Source of the DNA: Planctomycetota bacterium
GTDB taxonomy: Bacteria; Planctomycetota; UBA1135; UBA2386
Assembly: GCA_020638695.1 (NCBI GenBank)
Contig: JACKIB010000012.1
Location: 62,001 to 126,000, forward strand
Reading direction: 5' to 3'
Length of the DNA stretch: 64,000 bases
Shown: positions 35,862 through 44,456 of the stretch, one piece after another
How the letters are laid out: every line of letters begins with the position of its first letter
Numbering within the stretch: position 1 is the stretch's first letter
Notes under the pieces: model-generated
Seen by the model: the letters and a program-made list of their open reading frames with translations, nothing else
What the model was told of the DNA's origin: nothing
Database searches by the model: none
Made by a program: the position numbers and the translations under genes

Positions 35862-36269
35862 GAGAGAAGGGAGGGGTTGGGGTCACCGCGCCGGCGAGCG
35901 GAGGCTGCTGCCGACACGACGCCGAGAACAAGGCAAGCAGCGTGCCCACCCCTCCTCGAAGTCGTCGGGACGTGCGCAGGTCGTGTCGTGGCAAGCGCGT
36001 GGCGATGTGCGGTCGCGAACACGCAGGCCCCGCCGACGACGTGCCCCGTCAGCGATGTCGCTACGCAGGCGTCACCACTGTGCGCTCGTCGTGACAATCC
36101 GACGGTCGATTGCCTGTGACACGGAGTATCGGCCTCGGCCCGTGATCCGCGCGATGGCATCGCTCCGGCATCCGGCCTTCAGCCAAGCAGCTCGCGGTAG
36201 GGTTGGTGTGGGGCCGGATTCGATCGCCGAGTGCCGCGCGGGGTTCCGGCGGGCTCCGCCGCTCATCGA
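35862..36269. other. Intergenic region without a recognised gene
   Basis: 408 bases between two minus-strand genes for secreted proteins. No frame has coding character and no hairpin or repeat stands out. The promoter of the propeller gene that starts at 35861 should lie here, but I cannot place it. Confidence 0.4.
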
Positions 36270-39020
36270 TTACCGAGTGATCGTGACCTTCAGCCCCTGG
36301 GTCGCCGACAACCCCTGCGGCCCGCACGCATCCGTCCACACCACCTGCTGGTAGAACGCCGAACCCACCAACGTCGCGTCGTCCGGAATCGGCAACCGCA
36401 GCGCCAGCTCGCCGCGCGGATCGGCCGCCAGACTGAAGTACACCGCCGGCTTGGCGACGTCGATCAGCAGCTCGACGCCGAGCAGCGGGATGCGTGCCTG
36501 GTCGACACCAGTGCCGAGGATGCCGAACGCGCGCGCCGGTGCGCCCTGGCCGGTGAGCGAGAACTCGGCGTTGCCGACCCGCGGCTCGCTGCCCGCATCG
36601 AGCACCGGCATCCCGGCACAACCCGCGGTGCCCACGCCGTAGGCGAGCACACCCTCGTCGCCATCGAGCACGCCGTCCCCGTCGCGGTCGATCGCCGCGC
36701 GCCGCCCGGTGCCCGGCGGCACGCCGGTGACCGTGAGCAGCGCGTTGCCACTGGTGACCTTGGCCAGCAGGGCACTGCGACTCAGCGGGGCAGCGGCCTG
36801 CTGGTCGAGCACGAACTGGTTGCGCACCGGGTCGAACAACATCCCGTGTCGCTCACCGTCGATCGTGCCCTTCACGATCAGTTCGATGTCGGTGGCAGCG
36901 GCGCGGTCGAGCAGCAGCAGCACAGTGGCCGAGGCGGCGCTCCAACGCGCCGCATCGATCGTCACCTGGTAGCCAACCGCGGGCGCGGTGCCGGTGTCGA
37001 GCGCGGTGACGAACGCACGCAGTCGGTTGCGGTTGACGACGTCGGTCGAGAGGGAGCCGAACACCGGCAGGCCCAAGAAGTCGAACACGTTCTCCTTCAC
37101 CCCGTCGTGCGTCAGCCCGAAGCCGGACTTGCGACCCTGCGCCGTCTTGGTGAAGCCCTCGCGCTTGTAGATGTTGCGCAGCTGGGCGGTCTTCATCGAC
37201 TGCGGCTCTTGCAGCAGCTTGGACGGTATGACCAGCAAGTTGCTGCCGGTCGGCAGCGAATGGCAATCGATGCACTTCAGCCCGCCGTTGAACACCACGT
37301 TGCGGAAGAACTGCTCGCCGTCCTTCTGGTCCTGGGTGGCCAGCGTGCGGTCGAGGTTCTGCTTGGGGTTGGGCGGCATCTCGATCGACTCGAGGTAGGT
37401 GACCAGCGACGCCATGTCCGCCGCCGACAGCTCGGTCTTGCCCATCAAGCTGTCGAACGCGTTGTTGAAGTCGGTGAGTGCCGACTTGTCGCCACGCCAG
37501 TGGAACGGCGCCATGCCGCGCAAGCCGCGCAGCGTCTGGGTGACCATCGGCCCCTTCATCGGGTGCAACGTCTGGTTGCCGATCGGCTGCGGCTGACGCA
37601 CGGTGAACATGTCGCCGCCCGGGTCACCCAAGTCCCACGCCAACCCGTCGACGTCGCCATCCACATGGCACGCGGCGCACGAGAACGTGCCGTTGCCCGA
37701 CAGCTTGGCGTCGTACAGGAACCCACGCCCCTCGCGGATCGGCGCCGGCGTGGGGTCGGGCAGCGAGATCTCGAACAGCACCTTGCGGCTCGCCGTGGCG
37801 ATGCCGGTGATCGAGTTCGACAACCGGTTGAGCACGAACAACACCCCCGCGCCATCGTGCAACGCCAACCCGCGCGGTCCGCGCTTGTGCCGCGGGTCGA
37901 CCGAGCTTCCGGTGGCGTTACCCACCTCGATCCGCCCGACCACGGCGCCGGACTTGTCGACGACTCCGATCCGGTCGGTGCCGAACGCCGCGACGTACAT
38001 CGACTCGCCGCGCGCGTCCCACACCACGTCGGTCGGCTGCGCCAGGGCGGTCGCCAGCGCCGCGTCGTTGGGCAGCTTGGCGTAGTCGATCCCGGGATTG
38101 AGGTCGAACGTAGTCACCGTGCCGGCCGCCCCCGTGTCCACCCGCGTGACCCGGTTGTCGACCGCGTGGCCGCGCACGGCGGTGACGAACCGCACCAGGT
38201 TGCGCGCCTCGGTGTTGGCGACCCAGAGCTCCTCGGTTCCGGGTCGCTGCGCGGCAGCGAAGTTGATCGTCCCGACCGCGGGGTAGTACTTGGCGACCGC
38301 GCGGGTCGCGACGTCGATCTCGACCAAGTCGTAGTCGGGCAGCACGACGTCATGCAGGCTGCGGTAGGTGGGATCCTCGCTGTGGATGATCAGCCCCGCC
38401 TGCGGCGCGTTCGGCAACCTGGGGTTGGTCGGCTGCGGCGGCTTGGGCGCCAAGTTCTCTGGCAGGATGGTGGTCTCGTTGCCCGAGCGGTGCACCACCG
38501 CCCACACGCGCTTGCCGTCGCCGCTGACCGTCAAGTTGCGCGGCTCGTCGCCGAACACCGGGATCGTCGTCTCCAGTTTGTGGGTCAGCGGATCGAACAC
38601 CCGCACCTCGTCGTCGCCGGATACCGACACGAATGCCTTGCCGCCGGCGAACACCACGTCGGTGGGCTCGTCCTTGATCGGAATCGTCGCCGTCACGATG
38701 CCGCGCGACACCGACACCACGCTGATCGAGTCGGACAGGTAGTTGACGACCCAGACTTCGTCCTCGGTCCGCGGGCGCACCGAGACCGGCTCGAGCCCGA
38801 CCGAGATCTCGCGCACGAGCACCGGACGCGTCGGGTCAGCGAGCGAGAACACCGCAAGGCGCTGGTCCGGGGTGTTGACGGCGAACAGCCGCGACCCATC
38901 CGCCGAACAGGCGATCGGGTGCACCTGCGGACTCTCGTAGTGGACGAATGCTTGGGCGAACGCCGGTTGGGACAACGCGGCGACCAGCACCGCACGACGG
39001 ACGAAGTGGTTTCTGCGCAT
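36270..39020 (-). CDS. Secreted YVTN propeller / di-haem cytochrome c fusion
   Basis: 916 residues, signal peptide ending in FAQ near residue 23. Residues 25-440 are a YVTN-type beta-propeller (SADGSRLFAVNTPDQRLAVF, VSVRPRTEDEVWVVNYLSD). Two c-type haem sites follow, CAACH near residue 447 and CIDCH near 582, in a context like that of cytochrome c peroxidase/MauG-type proteins (MAPFHWRGD, ADMASLVTYLESIEMPPNP). Near 777 lies a calcium-type loop, DRDGDGVLDGDEG. The last 120 residues, from RVGNAEFSLTGQG to GLKVTIT, are the planctomycete module. An electron-transfer or oxidative role in the periplasm is inferred; partners are unknown. Confidence 0.85.
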   Translation of the reverse strand: MRRNHFVRRAVLVAALSQPAFAQAFVHYESPQVHPIACSADGSRLFAVNTPDQRLAVFSLADPTRPVLVREISVGLEPVSVRPRTEDEVWVVNYLSDSISVVSVSRGIVTATIPIKDEPTDVVFAGGKAFVSVSGDDEVRVFDPLTHKLETTIPVFGDEPRNLTVSGDGKRVWAVVHRSGNETTILPENLAPKPPQPTNPRLPNAPQAGLIIHSEDPTYRSLHDVVLPDYDLVEIDVATRAVAKYYPAVGTINFAAAQRPGTEELWVANTEARNLVRFVTAVRGHAVDNRVTRVDTGAAGTVTTFDLNPGIDYAKLPNDAALATALAQPTDVVWDARGESMYVAAFGTDRIGVVDKSGAVVGRIEVGNATGSSVDPRHKRGPRGLALHDGAGVLFVLNRLSNSITGIATASRKVLFEISLPDPTPAPIREGRGFLYDAKLSGNGTFSCAACHVDGDVDGLAWDLGDPGGDMFTVRQPQPIGNQTLHPMKGPMVTQTLRGLRGMAPFHWRGDKSALTDFNNAFDSLMGKTELSAADMASLVTYLESIEMPPNPKQNLDRTLATQDQKDGEQFFRNVVFNGGLKCIDCHSLPTGSNLLVIPSKLLQEPQSMKTAQLRNIYKREGFTKTAQGRKSGFGLTHDGVKENVFDFLGLPVFGSLSTDVVNRNRLRAFVTALDTGTAPAVGYQVTIDAARWSAASATVLLLLDRAAATDIELIVKGTIDGERHGMLFDPVRNQFVLDQQAAAPLSRSALLAKVTSGNALLTVTGVPPGTGRRAAIDRDGDGVLDGDEGVLAYGVGTAGCAGMPVLDAGSEPRVGNAEFSLTGQGAPARAFGILGTGVDQARIPLLGVELLIDVAKPAVYFSLAADPRGELALRLPIPDDATLVGSAFYQQVVWTDACGPQGLSATQGLKVTITR

Positions 39021-39023
39021 GGA

Positions 39024-39137
39024 CGATCGCTCGACGAAGCTCCGCCACCCGATCCCGGTGGCCAGGCTGCGGACAGCGCCAGCTTACGGCCCGCTCAGCC
39101 CCTGCGGAAGCCGGCGTACGAGCCGAGGGCGCCGAGA
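39024..39137. repeat. Degenerate duplicate of the FUN14 gene 3' end
   Basis: The 114 bases here resemble 41214-41333, which cover the last codons and downstream flank of the FUN14 gene. On the minus strand 39091-39137 reads LPNAALGALGSYAGFRRG and stop, against LPNAGLGALGLYAGFRKS in the intact gene. The similarity ends within a few bases past the coding match. Confidence 0.65.
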
Positions 39138-39458
39138 GCCGCGTTCGGCAGCCGTCGGATCGCACCGGCGTGCCTCCCAAGTGTTCGCACTGATGTTCAG
39201 GTCGAACGAATCTGCTGGGGCGGTGCGGACACGCCACGAACGCCACATCTGCGCCGCCGTCAGAGCCGGCAGAACGAGCCGCAGCGCGCACGTCCCGCCG
39301 ACCTCTTGGTCGCTCGACATGTGCTCCACGGGCAAGCAGAAGATGCAGGCCGACTCCTCCTGCCACGGCCAGAACATCGTGCTGCCGCCGCGCAAGCCGC
39401 ACGGGCCCAGCTGGCGGAACAAGGGGTACTGGCCCACTCGCCCACGAACAGACCGCAT
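39084..39458 (-). CDS. Hypothetical protein, possibly a gene remnant
   Basis: 124 residues, family not recognised. Codon use from 39458 down to about 39140 looks genuine (third positions mostly G or C, few rare codons), with cysteine-bearing phrases such as FWPWQEESACIFC and LPVEHMSSDQEVGG. The last 20 residues run out of frame through the duplicated FUN14 3' end, so the true C-terminus was probably replaced by that duplication. It follows the frameshifted ORF at 39473-39843 by 14 bases and may belong to the same decayed unit. Confidence 0.35.
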   Translation of the reverse strand: MRSVRGRVGQYPLFRQLGPCGLRGGSTMFWPWQEESACIFCLPVEHMSSDQEVGGTCALRLVLPALTAAQMWRSWRVRTAPADSFDLNISANTWEARRCDPTAAERGSRRPRLVRRLPQGLSGP

Positions 39459-39472
39459 GGACCCGCCGGTTC

Positions 39473-39843
39473 TCAGCGCGCAACCGGGGCATCGCGCTCG
39501 GCGTCGGCATCGAAACCGGAGAGGATGCGCTCCATTGCCGCTCGCTCGTCATTCCTGAGGCCGACCGTGTGATCAGCGCCGGGGAGCGCGACCCACCGCG
39601 TCCCCGTCGCGCCGTGCACGACGACACCGAGCCAGTCCTCCTGCCCGACCCAATAGAATCCCGTGGGGAGCGACCGCGCTGCCCAGCGAGGGCTTCGCCA
39701 AGAAGCAACAGCCGGCGGTGGCGGTCCACCTTCTCGACAGCCAGCATGCTCGGAGCGACGCGTTGCAGGCCACGGTGACGAATCCTCCCGGAACCCCTCG
39801 CCGGGCGCCAACGTCGGCCGTAGATCGCCAACCACTCAACCAT
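39473..39843 (-). pseudogene. Frameshifted hypothetical gene
   Basis: From the ATG at 39843 one frame is codon-like down to about 39680 (VAPSMLAVEKVDRHRRLLLL). After that a neighbouring frame takes over (TGFYWVGQEDWLGVVVHG, then ALPGADHTVGLRNDE) to the stop at 39473. A single frameshift near 39680 would join them into a protein of about 120 residues. The family is not recognised. Its start codon overlaps the divergent thioredoxin-like gene at the palindrome CCATGG. Sequence error is possible. Confidence 0.35.
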
Positions 39844-41056
39844 GGGAATCTCGATGCAGACCCGCAATCTCGTCCCGTTCCTCTTGTGCTCGCTGACCGG
39901 CGCCTCGATCGCGCAGACGTCGCAGCCCGCCTCGCTCGGCTGTGACCGTACCGCGATCCGTTGGCTGAAGCCTGGCGAATTCGAACAGGCCCGCGCTCGA
40001 GCGCAACGCGACAACCGACTACTGCTGATCAAGGGGATCTCGTTCGGTGTCGACGACGAAGGCGCACGGTGTGCGACCAAGGGCAGATGGTGACCCGGCG
40101 CCGAACCGATGCGGGCAGGTTGCTTCGCAGAGACACGCGTGATCGAGCTGATGAACCGGCGCTTCGTGCCGTACTTCTTCAACCGCGGGGGGCCCGGCAA
40201 GGGCCATGACGAAGCGGCGCGGAAGTTCACCGTCGGCAAGACCAAGAACCCGTATGCCTACTTCGCCGCGTTCAAGCCCGACGGTACCTACCTCGGCGAG
40301 ACCGCGATCTACGCCGACAAGGACGAGGTCTTCCAGTGGCTGCGCAAGCTGCTGGCTGATCATCCGGGATTCGCTACCCCCACGGCTGCCGAACGCGCAA
40401 TCCTCTCGGGTGAGGACCACCTGGCTGCGGCACGCCTTCACGAGCAGCTCGGCGACTATCCGGAGGCAAGGCGGCACTACACGGAGTCGATGCGCGGCAA
40501 GCCCGAAGCAGCACGGCCGGTCGCTCAGGCAGCACTACTGCGCATCGCCCGCTTCACCGGCGACTGGAAGGCACACGAGCGAGGCGAACGAGCCCTGCGC
40601 GCCCTCGGTCCCGCACACGCAGTCGACGCGGATGTGGAGCGTGGCCACAGACTGCTCGCCACCAAGCACTACGAAGAAGCGCGCAAACTCCTACAGCCGC
40701 TGGCGCGCAACTGCACGACCTCCGTTCGGCTCGCCGAAGCGCACTTCCTCGCCGGCGTCGCCTGTTGGTTCCTCGACGACCGGGACTGGGCGAAACTGCA
40801 CTGGTGTTTCGTGGTCGATCGACTGCCCGACGACCGCTTCTACATGCGAGCGCGCGTCGCGGCGGCCGCCGAGAGCATGCCGTATCCGAATCCCGAACTG
40901 GGCAACTTCAAGTCCCGCGGGATGATCGGCACCGAACACATCGTGCGGGAGATCACCCGATCGATGCGGATCTACCGTCGCCTCCTGCCGGAGTTCGAGG
41001 CGGGCAAGTTTGGCGCATCGTCGACGCTGGACCTGCTCGAGCGGTCGAAACGGTAG
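39842..41056 (+). CDS. Exported thioredoxin-fold protein with an in-frame UGA (candidate selenoprotein)
   Basis: One frame of 404 codons broken only by TGA at 40091-40093 (codon 84). A signal peptide (NLVPFLLCSLTGASIAQ) begins it; the start may also be 39854. The next part reads like a thioredoxin-7/DUF255-type domain: IRWLKPGEFEQARARAQRDN, LLLIKG, then GRW-UGA-PGAEPM, VIELMNRRFVPYF and FKPDGTYLGE. In such domains the sequence after the first strand is WCxxC, so UGA stands exactly at the first active-site Cys; the second Cys is Ala here. Residues 150-400 are helical and TPR-like. Selenocysteine at this position would make a redox-active exported protein; a nonsense change of TGC or TGT is the main alternative. 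Confidence 0.75.
40091..40129 (+). other. In-frame UGA followed by a SECIS-like stem-loop
   Basis: Sixteen bases after the UGA, UGCGGGCAGGUUGCUUCGCA (40110-40129) folds into an 8-bp stem (two ends UGCG/CGCA, one G-U pair, one bulged U) with the apical loop GGU. The loop lies 24 bases from the UGA and starts with G, as the bacterial SECIS model requires. Confidence 0.5.
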
Positions 41057-41282
41057 TTGGGGTGCGCCGAGCTGCCGCGCCCGGGGAGTCGGCTCGTCTG
41101 CCCTGAGGGCGGGGTGCACGCATGTTGGCGCGCAGCGTCGTGCTCACCGAGTGGACCGAGTTGCGGACGCGGGTGTTCGCCGCGATCGCGCGTGCCGCCA
41201 GCGCGACTGTCGCTCGCTCGCCGAAGCACCGCCATTCGGCACCGTCGCGCCGTGCAGCGGACCGCACCGGCCAACGATCCGC

Positions 41283-41849
41283 TCAGCTCTTGCGGAAGCC
41301 GGCGTACAACCCGAGGGCGCCGAGACCCGCGTTCGGCAGGCTGCCGGTGATGAATGAGCGGAACGCCGAAAGCTGCTGCTTGGCGGAGGACATCAGCGTC
41401 TCGAACGACTTGTCGAGTGCATCCCACTGCACCGTCACGAACCCACCGTACTGCAGCAGGAAGATCGCCAACGCCACCAGTCCGACGAACAGCATCGTCA
41501 GCTTGAGGAACGCGCGCACCGCGTAGCCGACCCCGAACCCGATGAAGAAGCTGAAGCCGTAGCGGAAGAACGCCTCCGACCAGGCGATGTCGCCGGTGCC
41601 CGTCGGAGACGCGGTCGCGCCGGGCTGCCCGGGCTTGTTGCCGACCAACGACGTGCTCAGTTCGCCGACCCCACCGGTGCCCTTGCTCAACTCCGGTCCG
41701 GGGCTGCCGCCCTCGGCCGCCAAGCACACGCCGGCGATCACGAACATCGCCACGCCGCCAGCGATGGCGAGCTTCTTCCACCGCGGCATGGCACGGCGTT
41801 CCTCGGGGGCTGCCGGGTCAGGAATGCCGGTCGTTTCGGGTTCGCTCAT
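41283..41849 (-). CDS. FUN14-domain membrane protein
   Basis: 188 residues from the ATG at 41849. A polar N-terminus and a first hydrophobic segment (LAIAGGVAMFVIAGVCLAA) precede a Gly/Pro-rich linker. The last 100 residues match the FUN14 family: FFIGFGVGYAVRAFLKLT, VALAIFLLQYGGFVTVQW, and the conserved end GSLPNAGLGALGLYAGFRKS. FUN14 proteins are small membrane proteins; bacterial roles are not settled. A damaged copy of the 3' end lies 2.2 kb away at 39024-39137. Confidence 0.85.
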   Translation of the reverse strand: MSEPETTGIPDPAAPEERRAMPRWKKLAIAGGVAMFVIAGVCLAAEGGSPGPELSKGTGGVGELSTSLVGNKPGQPGATASPTGTGDIAWSEAFFRYGFSFFIGFGVGYAVRAFLKLTMLFVGLVALAIFLLQYGGFVTVQWDALDKSFETLMSSAKQQLSAFRSFITGSLPNAGLGALGLYAGFRKS

Positions 41850-42023
41850 CGTCGGCGAGAGTAACCCGCACCCGCCCGGGTGCGAAACGGGCTTGTCGAC
41901 TCCCCGAGGGAACGCTCGTCCGCAGACCGTGCCGTTGGCGCGAGGTAGGTCGCGACGTCGCCACGCCGCGGCACGTGCTACAACCGGGCGGCCCAGCCGC
42001 TGTTGGCAGCTGGGGTAGGGCAC

Positions 42024-42812
42024 ATGGGTCTCGAGTACTGGCAGTATCTGATTCTGGTCTCGGTCGCCTTCGCCATCTGGGAGAAGCTCCAGCCCTGGCA
42101 TCGACCGCACCGCTTGCTGCGCCGCGGGTGGTTGCGGGACCTCGGGTTCTTGGCGTTCAACGGGCACGTGTTCAAGGCGATGCTGGTCGGCGGCTACCTC
42201 GGGTGGCTGTACCGCGCCTTCGTCGACCTCGTGCAGCGCTCGGGGATCACGGTCGAGGCCCGCGTCGGCGCCGACTGGCCGCTATGGCTGCACGTGGTCG
42301 CGTTCCTTGTGCTGAGCGACTTCGTCGAGTGGTGCACACACAACCTGCTGCACCGCGTGCCGTGGCTGTGGACCTTCCACAAGGTGCACCACGCGATCCC
42401 CCGACTCGACTGGGCGGCCAACTTCCACTTCCACTGGATGGAGATCCTGATCTACAGCACCACCAAGGCGCTGCCGCTCGCGTGGCTCGGTGTGCCGCCC
42501 GACGCGGTGTTCTGGATCTATGTGCTGCCGACCGCTTGGGGGCATTTCAACCACGCCAATGTGCCAGTGGGGATCGGGCCACTGCGCTTCGTGTTCAATT
42601 CGCCACGCATGCACCAGTGGCACCACGATGCATCCGCGGAGGGCGGAGTGGCCAAGAACTTCGGAATCGTGCTCAGCGTTTGGGACTGGCTGTTCGGCAC
42701 CGCGTACTGGCCGCGGAACCGGGAACCGGAGCGGTTGGGGTATCCCGGTGACGAAGAGATGCCGCAGCACTTCGGCGGGCAGATGGTGTGGCCGCTGCGG
42801 TGGCTGGAGTAG
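42024..42812 (+). CDS. Sterol desaturase / fatty acid hydroxylase family protein
   Basis: 262 residues from the ATG at 42024. A membrane di-iron enzyme: the histidine clusters HNLLH, HKVHH, HFNHA and MHQWHHD are in the order and spacing of the family, between hydrophobic segments such as LWLHVVAFLVLSDFVEW. It hydroxylates or desaturates a lipid with O2 in the membrane; the substrate cannot be told from the sequence. The C-terminus ends with QMVWPLRWLE. It is divergent from the FUN14 gene and appears to be on its own. Confidence 0.9.
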   Translation: MGLEYWQYLILVSVAFAIWEKLQPWHRPHRLLRRGWLRDLGFLAFNGHVFKAMLVGGYLGWLYRAFVDLVQRSGITVEARVGADWPLWLHVVAFLVLSDFVEWCTHNLLHRVPWLWTFHKVHHAIPRLDWAANFHFHWMEILIYSTTKALPLAWLGVPPDAVFWIYVLPTAWGHFNHANVPVGIGPLRFVFNSPRMHQWHHDASAEGGVAKNFGIVLSVWDWLFGTAYWPRNREPERLGYPGDEEMPQHFGGQMVWPLRWLE

Positions 42813-43255
42813 CCCGGACTATTCATGAGCAGCGTCGCGAGATCGTGCAGGGTTGTTGCTGGCAAGGAGACAGGCAGAACTCCCCCATCCCGCGAGAGCA
42901 GACGCGAGGCCAAACGGCGAACGACCTGGCATAAGCGAGGCCACGCGAACCGCGAGATGCGGTCATTGAAGGGCGCCGGGCGTAAGCCGTTGCGACCTCG
43001 TTCGAGCCAGGAGCAAGATGCTATCCGACCACCGCTCGTCGGGCTGGGGCGAAGCCCCGTTAGGAGTCTGCGCCACGGGATGACAATCCATGAGATCCGC
43101 GCCTTCCAGCACCCGTCACCCCCCGCAAGCCTCGCCGAATCCACCAAGTCTCCGCTGCGGTCGGGCTCTCCCGCCACGCCAGGGGCCGCGACCCTGCCGC
43201 TGACGCATCGGATGCACTAGCCTGGATGCCCCACACTTCGATCCCAGGGTCTCCC
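42813..43255. other. Intergenic region without a recognised gene
   Basis: 443 bases. A short hairpin GGGGC-GAA-GCCCC lies at 43046-43058. No frame looks coding, and nothing else is recognised. Confidence 0.4.
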
Positions 43256-44260
43256 ATGAACATTCGCCTGCTCCCCGTCCTCCTTCTCGCTGCCGTCCCC
43301 GCACCCGCACAGATCCTCGTCGAGACGTTCGACGGCCCGAATCTGCCAGCCAACTGGGCGGTGCGCAGCGGCACGTGGTCGATCACCAACGGCCGGATCT
43401 CGGTCGCCTCGACCGGCCACAACTACATGACCATCCCCGGCACCAACCTGCTGAACTGCGCCATGGACGTGGACGTCTACTGGACCGGATCGGGCATCCA
43501 AGCGGGCGGAGTCTGCGCGCGCCACGGGGGGACGAGCACCGAGAGCTGCGTCATGGTGAAGGCCCAGGCCAACTCGGCGACACCCAACGGGCTCGATCGA
43601 ATCTACGCCTACGAGCGACCCGGAGGCTCCGTGTCGACGGTGCTCAGCCCGACGCCCACGAAGACGCGAATCCGCATGCTGTGCATCGGCACGCAGGCGT
43701 TCCTGCAACTCGACACCAACCAGGACGGGACGTTCGACACGACACAGGCGCCTTTGCCGATCAGCACCCACAACACCTCGGGTGAAGTAGGGATCATCGC
43801 CGGCACGATCGGCAGCGCTGCAGCGCAGCTCGACAACTTCGCGCTGTTCGACGCGGTTCTGGTGCAAACAGGGATCGGGACCGCCAACGAGTCGCGCCCG
43901 CGCATCGGCACGACCTACAGCATGACGCTCTACACCCAGGCAACCTCGGTCACGCCGTTCCTGTGCGCGATGTCGCTCAGCAACGGCGGCACCACCAACG
44001 GCAACCTCGGCGGCATCCCGATCGGCGGCGGCCGCAGCATCCCGCTTGGGCTCGACCCGATCTTCAACCTGTCGCTGGCGGTCGGCGGAACCCTGGGCCT
44101 GAACGGCGTGACGGACGCCAGTGGCGTCGGCAACCCGAAGATCGCGGTGCCGAACCTGCCGGCACTGGTGAGCCTCGCGGTCCACGTCGCGGCTGTCACC
44201 CCCAACGGTCCCGTGATCGGCAACATCTCCAACAACCACCGGGTGGTGTTCGAGCCGTAG
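43256..44260 (+). CDS. Secreted protein with a LamG-like domain
   Basis: 334 residues. The ATG at 43256 starts a signal peptide (LLPVLLLAAVPAPAQ). Residues of about 20-210 look like a concanavalin-type jelly roll (VETFDGPNLPANWAVRSGTW, RISVASTGHNYMTIPG, AQLDNFALFD), a fold seen in LamG and in planctomycete sugar-binding domains. The last 120 residues, from SRPRIGTTYSMTLYTQ through IPLGLDPIFNLSLAVGG, resemble the modules of the other secreted proteins in this window but are more divergent. Carbohydrate binding is an inference. Confidence 0.75.
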   Translation: MNIRLLPVLLLAAVPAPAQILVETFDGPNLPANWAVRSGTWSITNGRISVASTGHNYMTIPGTNLLNCAMDVDVYWTGSGIQAGGVCARHGGTSTESCVMVKAQANSATPNGLDRIYAYERPGGSVSTVLSPTPTKTRIRMLCIGTQAFLQLDTNQDGTFDTTQAPLPISTHNTSGEVGIIAGTIGSAAAQLDNFALFDAVLVQTGIGTANESRPRIGTTYSMTLYTQATSVTPFLCAMSLSNGGTTNGNLGGIPIGGGRSIPLGLDPIFNLSLAVGGTLGLNGVTDASGVGNPKIAVPNLPALVSLAVHVAAVTPNGPVIGNISNNHRVVFEP

Positions 44261-44328
44261 GGGCGTCGCGGTAGTTGGGGCCTTGGGGCCTTGCGCTCGG
44301 TCGGCCTCAACCTCGAGAACCGCGAGGG

Positions 44329-44410
44329 CTCCCCTCACCCCCCGTCGGCATCGGCATCGGCCCAAGGCAAGTTGCGACCGACGCCGATGCCGACGGGGCC
44401 GCGAGGGGAG
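44329..44410. repeat. REP/REPIN-like palindrome
   Basis: CTCCCCTC (44329-44336) pairs with GAGGGGAG (44403-44410), and CCCGTCGGCATCGGC (44341-44355) pairs perfectly with GCCGATGCCGACGGG (44383-44397). The loop is 27 bases. It lies 46 bases beyond the stop of the first RAYT pseudogene, the usual place for a REP next to its transposase. The inner arm is shared with the hairpin at 10054-10147. Confidence 0.8.
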
Positions 44411-44456
44411 TTGGGGGACTCCTGGTGCGGGAGTATCGAAGTGCGCGGGGGTGCTG

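Noticed and set aside
36231..39572. Long plus-strand ORF opposite the propeller-cytochrome gene
   Set aside because: Antisense frames in GC-rich DNA stay open over long distances. The minus strand has a signal peptide, two haem motifs and a propeller; the plus frame has no recognisable domain. The same holds for the plus frame at 4773-7022 opposite the S9 peptidase.
26083..41056. Genome-wide reassignment of UGA to an amino acid
   Set aside because: Many clear genes in the window end in TGA (argR, argC, argD, argG, argH, the sigma factor), often in stop/start overlaps, so UGA is the normal stop here. Only two sites look recoded.
42825..43220. ORF between the desaturase-like and LamG-like genes
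   Set aside because: The translated product is strongly basic with no fold-like pattern, and no start signal precedes it.
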